64,000 nucleotides of DNA from positions 62,001-126,000 of the forward strand of contig CANQOT010000002.1 in NCBI GenBank assembly GCA_947625555.1, in the 5' to 3' direction. A model generated the notes under the pieces. That model had not been told where the DNA came from. It was given only the letters and a program-made list of their open reading frames with translations, and did no database searches. Positions within the stretch are counted from its first letter, which is position 1; each line of letters starts with the position of its first letter. Shown here piece after piece: positions 58,492 to 64,000 of the stretch. Source of the DNA: an uncultured Clostridia bacterium. GTDB taxonomy: Bacteria > Bacillota > Clostridia > Christensenellales > Borkfalkiaceae. The translations under genes were made by a program, and so were the position numbers.

Positions 58492-60300
58492 ATGAAAAAG
58501 ACCATAGGCAAGGCATTCGCTTCCATCGCTTGCGGGGCGTTTCTCGTCCCCTGCCTCTTCATGCCCCTGCGCGCCCTGCCCGTGCATGCGCAGCTCTTCG
58601 ACGGGGCCGATCCCGCCGCGCTCCTTCTCTCGCTCCCCGCCTTCGAGGGGGTGGACGTACAGCATGAATACCGCCCGATGCGCGCGCTCGACGTCGCCTA
58701 CGGCACCGTGTACCGCTTCCGCCGCGTCCGCGACGGAAAGGAAGTCTTGGGCGAGGACGTCGCCGTGGCGGTGAACAGGCAGAAAGATGTGCTTTCCTAT
58801 TCGGGAAAATATCAAGAAAAAGCGCCCCCTGCCCTACAAAACGGGGGCATTTCGAATTTCTGCACGCGTGCGGATCTCGTCGACTACGACGGCAACGTCA
58901 TTCCGTCGGATATCGACTTCAAGGCGAGCGCCGTAAGCCCCAAATTCGGCACCTACTACCTCGCCGACTACGAGCGCAACATCGTCGCCTACACCGGTTG
59001 GGGCAGTAAGACGATCTATTCTTCGGGCTTCGAGGACGGGTTCGACAAGATGGCGGTCTCCGTCTTTACGAACATCGTCAAGGCCTACGACTTTTATACC
59101 GAGCAGAACGTCGGGGCGGACATTCGCGGCATCAACGGCGGGAACGACGATGTTTGGGGCAACGCCGACGCGCGCGCCGAGGAGATCCCCATCTACGTCT
59201 ATCCCCACTACAATGTGAGCGGCAACCGCCAGAACGCCTCCTTTGGCTACGATGAGGAGGTCAAGACGGCCTATATCGTCGTCGGCGACGGGGATGAAAC
59301 GGGCCCCCTCTTCGAGCAGGGCAAGGCCCTCGATATCCTCGCGCACGAATACCAGCACGGGATCACGATGTTCACCGCCGATCTCGGCCACGAGAACCAT
59401 GCGGGCGCCATCAACGAGGCCGTCTCGGACATCTTCGGCGCCCTCGTCGAGGGACACGAGCCCACGGAGGACGCTTTTTGGGAGATGGGCGAGCGCGGCG
59501 TGCCTGCGGGAGCGCCCGTCGTCCGTTCCATGAAGGACCCCGCCGAGGGCTATGCGACGACGGTGAGCGACGCCTATCCCGAATGCCACCTCGAAGGTAG
59601 CCATTCGAGCCATGGGAACTGCGATGCGGGCGGCGTGCACTTCAACAGCACCATCGTCTCCAACGTCCAATACCGCCTCTCGAAGCGGATGCCCGCCTAC
59701 TTCACCCGCGAGCGCATCGGGAAGCTCTGGTACGCGACGCTGTGCATGCTGCAAAGCGATGCCGACTTCGACGATTTCGGGCGGGAATTTTTACAGGCGG
59801 CGTGCAATCTCGGCTTTTCCTATGAGGCGCAGACCGCCATCCGCGAGGAACTTACGGCGGGCGGGCTCCTCGCCGAAGAGGACGAATTTTATACCGTCAC
59901 CTACTGCGACACCGACGGGACCGTCCTTTCCGAGACGCTCGCAAGGGCGGGCGCGCCCCTTCCCCTTGCCGAACCTGCGGCGCGCGAGGGCTTTGCCTTC
60001 GAGGGGTGGTATCTCGACGCCGCATGCACGCAAAAGGCCGAGGGAACGCTCGCGGGCGATACCGCCCTCTATGCCAAATGGACGGCGCTCTCCTCGGGCG
60101 GCGACGGCCCGAACGAGGGCGATAACCCGGGCGAAGGCGACCCGAGCGAAGGCGAAAAGCCCGCCGACGGCGACCGAGATAAGGGGAAAAAGCCCTTCCC
60201 CGCATGGGCGATCGGCGTCATTTGCGGGGTAGCGGTTGCGGGCATGGGTGCCACTGTTTTCGTCATTTGGTTTGTAAAGAAGAAAAAATTAAAAAAATAA
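58492..60300 (+). CDS. Surface-anchored M4 (thermolysin-like) metalloprotease
   Basis: 602 residues with a signal peptide (~1-33). A short FTP/PepSY-like propeptide (~40-115) is followed by the catalytic domain: HEYQHG (H285, E286, H289), the third zinc ligand E309 in GAINEAVSD, and the transition-state His383 in VHFNSTIVSN. Residues ~462-525 are an InlB B/Flg_new repeat (GFAFEGWYLD, then LYAKW), then an acidic Gly/Glu/Pro linker and a C-terminal membrane helix (~570-595) with a KKKK stop-transfer. No LPXTG, so anchoring is by the helix. Followed at 66 bp by a serpin gene. Confidence 0.93.
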   Translation: MKKTIGKAFASIACGAFLVPCLFMPLRALPVHAQLFDGADPAALLLSLPAFEGVDVQHEYRPMRALDVAYGTVYRFRRVRDGKEVLGEDVAVAVNRQKDVLSYSGKYQEKAPPALQNGGISNFCTRADLVDYDGNVIPSDIDFKASAVSPKFGTYYLADYERNIVAYTGWGSKTIYSSGFEDGFDKMAVSVFTNIVKAYDFYTEQNVGADIRGINGGNDDVWGNADARAEEIPIYVYPHYNVSGNRQNASFGYDEEVKTAYIVVGDGDETGPLFEQGKALDILAHEYQHGITMFTADLGHENHAGAINEAVSDIFGALVEGHEPTEDAFWEMGERGVPAGAPVVRSMKDPAEGYATTVSDAYPECHLEGSHSSHGNCDAGGVHFNSTIVSNVQYRLSKRMPAYFTRERIGKLWYATLCMLQSDADFDDFGREFLQAACNLGFSYEAQTAIREELTAGGLLAEEDEFYTVTYCDTDGTVLSETLARAGAPLPLAEPAAREGFAFEGWYLDAACTQKAEGTLAGDTALYAKWTALSSGGDGPNEGDNPGEGDPSEGEKPADGDRDKGKKPFPAWAIGVICGVAVAGMGATVFVIWFVKKKKLKK

Positions 60301-60366
60301 TTCATTTGTGTGAGTAAAAACCTTCCCTCTTTCGTCTATATTATAGAAAATCTTTGGAGGAAAGAA

Positions 60367-61704
60367 ATGAAAAGATCCTTTCTCGCGCTCTCTGCCGCCT
60401 GTCTTGCGGGAATGCTCCTCGGCGCATCCGCATGCGGCGTCTCGCCTACGGCAGGGGGCAAAGCGGAGAAACTTGCAAGCTATAAGGGGAAAATCGCACC
60501 CCTTTCCCATGAGGAACGGCTTTCCGAGGAATTTAACTCCCTCATAGAGAGCGCGGAGGGCTTCGCCGCGACGTTTACGGAGGCCGCAAGCGCGGCCTAC
60601 ACGCAGGGCGGCAACTTCGCCGTCTCTCCTCTCTCCGTCTATATGGCGCTCTCCCTCGCCGCCGAGTGCGCGCAGGGCGAGACGAAGGAGGAGCTCCTCG
60701 CCGCCCTTAGCACCGACGAAGGGAGCCTTCGCCGCGACTACTCCGCCCTCTATCGCTCCCTCGAAGCGGAATACCGCACGGACGAGGACGAAGGGAACAA
60801 ACTCATCGGGTGCGTGGACCTTTCCAACTCCGTGTGGGTGGATAAGGCTGTCCCCGCCAAGCAGGAATGCCTCGATAGCCTCGCGAATAACTTTTATTGC
60901 ACGAGTTATTCCGCGGACTTTTGCTTCGACAATGAAGCTGCGAACAAGGCGGTGCGCGCCTTCGTCAAGGAGCAGACGCGCGGACTCATCGATAAGGATC
61001 TCGCTCTCTCCGATAAGACCGCCTTCGCCCTCATCAACACCCTGTATTTGAAGGACGTGTGGAACACATTCGGCTCAGATCTCGGCTTCACGAAGGACGC
61101 TCGCGCCTTTTATAATGCCGACGGCACCGTGACGCAAGAAAACCTTCTCATGGGACAATATATCCAAGGCCGGGCGGTCGAGACGGACCGCTACACCCAC
61201 TTCCGCGCCTCGACCGAGAACGGCTACAAGCTCAAATTCATCGTTCCGAAGGAGGGATATACCGCAAAGGAGCTCTGCACGGCGGAAGTACTTGCCGAAG
61301 TCAACGCCATTTCCAATTACAACGGAATAGACGAGGCCCAAAAGATCTGCTATCACACGCGCTGTCTCTTCCCCGAATTTATCGCCGAGTACGACGAGGA
61401 CGTCCGTTCCATTTTGAGTGAGACCTTCGGGATCGAAGTCCTCTTCGACCCCGCGACATGCGACCTTACGGCGCTGACGGATGTGGCCGCCTATTGCAGC
61501 GGGGTGCGGCATGTGACCGATCTCCACGTGGATAAGACGGGCGTCGAGGGCGCCGCCGTGACCATCCTGTCGTGTGATGCGACCGCCCCGGAGCCTGTGT
61601 ACACGGACGTGTATGAAGACTTCCCCGTCGATCGCGCCTTCGTCTTTATCCTCACCGACCCCTACGGCACCACTTTGTTTTCGGGCATTGTGAATAAGAT
61701 TTGA
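60367..61704 (+). CDS. Lipoprotein serpin (serine protease inhibitor family)
   Basis: 445 residues from the ATG at 60367 (GGAGG); an upstream in-frame ATG lacks an RBS. Signal peptide with lipobox GASAC (~22). Serpin core: GNFAVSPLSVYMALSLAAEC, ALINTLYLKDVW, then the hinge DKTGVEGAAVT with small residues at P12-P9 and the C-terminal RAFVFILTDPYGTTLFSGIV. The hinge suggests an inhibitory serpin. Counting from K as P17 puts P1 near Thr in CDATAP (uncertain), which would favour elastase-like targets. May control the adjacent M4 protease's environment or host proteases. Confidence 0.92.
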   Translation: MKRSFLALSAACLAGMLLGASACGVSPTAGGKAEKLASYKGKIAPLSHEERLSEEFNSLIESAEGFAATFTEAASAAYTQGGNFAVSPLSVYMALSLAAECAQGETKEELLAALSTDEGSLRRDYSALYRSLEAEYRTDEDEGNKLIGCVDLSNSVWVDKAVPAKQECLDSLANNFYCTSYSADFCFDNEAANKAVRAFVKEQTRGLIDKDLALSDKTAFALINTLYLKDVWNTFGSDLGFTKDARAFYNADGTVTQENLLMGQYIQGRAVETDRYTHFRASTENGYKLKFIVPKEGYTAKELCTAEVLAEVNAISNYNGIDEAQKICYHTRCLFPEFIAEYDEDVRSILSETFGIEVLFDPATCDLTALTDVAAYCSGVRHVTDLHVDKTGVEGAAVTILSCDATAPEPVYTDVYEDFPVDRAFVFILTDPYGTTLFSGIVNKI

Positions 61705-61789
61705 GAGTGGCAAGGGAGCACATTTAAGCGACATCGGTTACGTTAAAACGCGGAGAAGCAAGCAAGGCAAGGATTGAAACACCACGCAT

Positions 61790-61822
61790 AAAAAAGGACG
61801 GGCAAACTGCCCGTCCTTTTCA
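61790..61822. terminator. Bidirectional terminator between the serpin gene and upp
   Basis: 12-bp stem AAAAGGACGGGC/GCCCGTCCTTTT with 5-nt loop, flanked by A and T runs. Confidence 0.9.
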
Positions 61823-61829
61823 TAAAGTT

Positions 61830-62570
<741 letters not shown>

Positions 62571-62572
62571 TT

Positions 62573-62601
62573 ATTATAATACATGCGGGCGGCCTTGTCA
62601 A
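62573..62601 (-). promoter_or_regulatory. Promoter of upp
   Basis: Minus strand: TTGACA (62596-62601), 17 bp, TATAAT (62573-62578). The leader to upp is about 95 nt and contains a GGACATGGGT motif copy (62528-62537). Confidence 0.85.
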
Positions 62602-62667
62602 GCCTTCGCATAATATCCGCCGCCGCCTTCTTCTTGCGAAAAGATTTTCACAAAACCGAAAAAACGA

Positions 62668-62696
62668 TTGACAAGCCCACCGATTTGTTTTAATAT
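62668..62696 (+). promoter_or_regulatory. Promoter of the decarboxylase leader
   Basis: TTGACA, 17 bp, TAATAT; transcription would start near 62703, about 340 nt before the gene. Confidence 0.8.
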
Positions 62697-62702
62697 ATGA
62701 TA

Positions 62703-63030
62703 CGGATAGAATCTTCGAGAGTCTTTCCAAGCGAGTACTTCGGACCACTCCTGCGGGAGTCGAGGCCATACGGACAGCCGGGTCCACTGCCGATCGGCGG
62801 ATCTTTCGCCTTATTGATCGAGTTAAAAGCTCGAATTTTATAAGTTGGTTACTTTATAACCGCAATGTGCAAGCGTTTGCACAGACTTGTGAAACGGTCA
62901 ATAAGAGTAGTAAAAGTATTTTTGCTTTCGACTCCGAACCCCCTATCCCGCGAAGCGGGGCGGTCTCTCCGTCTCAATGCCATGCAAAGGGAACAAGCTG
63001 TGCGATATGCAACGCACGGCTTGTTTTTTC
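62703..63030 (+). ncRNA. Long structured leader with terminator upstream of the decarboxylase gene
   Basis: About 330 nt without a credible gene. Visible hairpins: GGACC..GGTCC enclosing ACTCC-TGCG-GGAGT (~62749-62803), TCGAG..CTCGA, GGTTA-CTTTA-TAACC, TGTGCAA-GCGT-TTGCACA and CCCGC-GAA-GCGGG. A 13-bp terminator AACAAGCTGTGCG/CGCACGGCTTGTT plus T5 (62992-63029) ends 3 bp before the RBS GGAGGG. No T-box, lysine or other riboswitch consensus that I know is recognisable. Transcription must pass the terminator to express the gene, so a regulatory RNA is likely; an independent ncRNA is possible. Confidence 0.6.
62866..62883. promoter_or_regulatory. LacI/CcpA-like 18-bp operator dyad
   Basis: TGTGCAAGCGTTTGCACA is symmetrical around a central CG with one mismatch pair, the pattern of LacI-family operators (similar to cre). 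In the transcript it also forms a hairpin. Confidence 0.45.
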
Positions 63031-63042
63031 ATGGAGGGAGAA

Positions 63043-64000
63043 GTGGACGAACAGAAGAAAAGAGCAGATCAGACGCGGGCGCCCATCTACGAGGCGCTCG
63101 GCACCTTCCGCGAGATGCGCGTCGTCCCCTTCGACGTGCCCGGGCACAAGCACGGCAAGGGCAATCCCGAACTTACCGCCTTCCTCGGCGAGAAGTGCGT
63201 CTCCATCGACGTCAACAGCATGAAGCCGCTCGATAATCTCTGCCACCCCGTCTCCGTCATCAGCGAGGCGGAAGCGCTCACGGCCGAGGCATTCGGGGCG
63301 GCCCACGCCTTCCTCATGGTAGGCGGAACGACGAGTTCGGTGCAGTCGATGGTGCTCACCGCATGCAAGCGCGGGGATAAGATCATCATGCCGCGCAACG
63401 TGCACAAAAGCGTCATCAACGCTCTCGTTCTGTGCGGCGCGGTGCCCATCTACGTCAATCCCGAAGTGGACCGCGACCTCGGCATTTCGCTCGGCATGAA
63501 GCGGGAAAAGGTCGAAGCGGCCATCCGCGAAAATCCCGACGCCGTCGCCGTCCTCGTCAACAATCCCACCTACTACGGCATTTGCAGCGACCTTCGCGCC
63601 ATCGTGAAGATGGCCCACGATGCGGGCATGGTCTGCCTCGTGGACGAGGCGCACGGCACGCACTTCTACTTCGGCGAGGACATGCCCGTTTCCGCCATGG
63701 CCGCGGGCGCAGACATGGCCGCCGTCTCCATGCACAAGAGCGGCGGGAGCCTCACCCAATCCAGTCTCCTTCTCATAGGCCCCAACGTCAACGCGGGCTA
63801 TGTGCGCCAGATCATCAACCTCACGCAGACGACTTCGGGCAGCTATCTTCTGATGTCCAGCCTCGATATCTCCCGCCGCAACCTCGCCCTCCGCGGAAAG
63901 CAGGTGTTCGCCAAGGTCGTGGCGATGGCCAACTACGCGCGCGAGGAGATCAACGCCATCGGCGGCTATTACGCCTTCGGGAAGGAGCTCAAAAACGGCA
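63043..64000 (+). CDS. Orn/Lys/Arg decarboxylase family protein (3' partial)
   Basis: Open to the right edge; 319 residues visible. The GTG at 63043 follows GGAGGG by 5 nt; an in-frame ATG at 63031 has no RBS and lies in the terminator. Fold I PLP enzyme: APIYEALGTFRE, FDVPGHKHGKGNPEL, VGGTTSSVQSM, VDEAHGTHFYFGED and the PLP lysine in VSMHKSGGSLTQSSLLL. This is the SpeA-type arginine/lysine/ornithine decarboxylase group of Bacillota (polyamine synthesis). Substrate cannot be set without the C-terminal half. Behind a 340-nt leader with terminator. Confidence 0.92.
   Translation, partial: MDEQKKRADQTRAPIYEALGTFREMRVVPFDVPGHKHGKGNPELTAFLGEKCVSIDVNSMKPLDNLCHPVSVISEAEALTAEAFGAAHAFLMVGGTTSSVQSMVLTACKRGDKIIMPRNVHKSVINALVLCGAVPIYVNPEVDRDLGISLGMKREKVEAAIRENPDAVAVLVNNPTYYGICSDLRAIVKMAHDAGMVCLVDEAHGTHFYFGEDMPVSAMAAGADMAAVSMHKSGGSLTQSSLLLIGPNVNAGYVRQIINLTQTTSGSYLLMSSLDISRRNLALRGKQVFAKVVAMANYAREEINAIGGYYAFGKELKNG

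Noticed and set aside
56544-58562. 672-codon minus-strand frame
   Set aside because: Antisense to the TrkA/RyR-like gene; low-complexity shadow.
61741-61780. CRISPR-like end GGATTGAAAC downstream of the serpin gene
   Set aside because: Only one copy, no second repeat or spacer pattern, and no cas genes in the window.
62703-63030. T-box, tmRNA, 6S or lysine riboswitch identity for the long leader
   Set aside because: No T-box core (GGTGGNACCGCG), no tag-peptide reading frame or CCA end, no lysine-riboswitch conserved segments; left as unassigned.

Overview
The window looks like chromosome from a GC-rich, uncultured gut-type Clostridia (Bacillota; a Christensenellales-like relative is my best guess, by inference). 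The basis is strong Shine-Dalgarno sites, near-consensus sigma-A promoters with 17-bp spacers, AT-rich intergenic gaps between GC-rich genes, cdaA/cdaR and rpmE-DUF1385-prmC-prfA gene order, SpoIIE-type signalling and many lipobox lipoproteins. There is no rRNA, tRNA, CRISPR array, prophage or IS transposase.

Layout. 1-13.7 kb: four large secreted or lipoprotein genes (a repeat protein entering from the left edge, a transthyretin/CnaB-like repeat lipoprotein, a 1,679-aa lipoprotein, and a Cys-repeat lipoprotein ending in a TlpA-like thioredoxin fold). 13.7-18.2 kb: minus-strand housekeeping block (RlmD-type methyltransferase, membrane protein, J-like protein, DUF5685 protein, trpS). 18.2-18.9 kb: a palindromic repeat cluster. 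18.9-23.6 kb: two BspA-type leucine-rich-repeat lipoproteins around an XRE regulator, the second behind a structured leader with its own terminator. 23.7-30.2 kb: thrC, a P-loop protein, an aminotransferase, prfA, a DUF1385-PrmC fusion and rpmE. 30.4-37.7 kb: MDR dehydrogenase, cardiolipin synthase, YfcE phosphodiesterase, two tandem small membrane proteins, PAS-SpoIIE phosphatase, diacylglycerol kinase and cca. 37.9-42.6 kb: a 1,155-aa membrane-anchored repeat protein, then rpsF-ssb-rpsR. 42.7-46.6 kb: an accessory patch with a lipoprotein gene flanked by 123-bp direct repeats, and a DUF4234 / patatin / helical-protein operon divergent from an XRE regulator. 46.6-48.7 kb: iscS-iscU-iscR. 48.8-55.9 kb: a small membrane protein, then cdaA - minimal cdaR - DUF1015 - lysC, and comEC-holA. 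56.1-61.7 kb: a TrkA/RyR-like membrane protein, a surface M4 metalloprotease and a lipoprotein serpin. 61.8-64 kb: upp, then an Orn/Lys/Arg decarboxylase-family gene behind a long leader with a terminator; this gene runs off the right edge.

The most unusual items are two promoter-leader-terminator RNA regions (21.45-21.63 and 62.70-63.04 kb); a dnaX-like slippery heptamer that would join the helical protein to the patatin, whose frame has no normal start; an over-represented octamer GGACATGG on both strands; a 37-residue CdaR stub; a DUF1385-PrmC fusion; a ComEC without nuclease ligands; and one palindromic -35 hexamer apparently shared by two divergent promoters. All family assignments are by motif recognition alone; no database search was possible.
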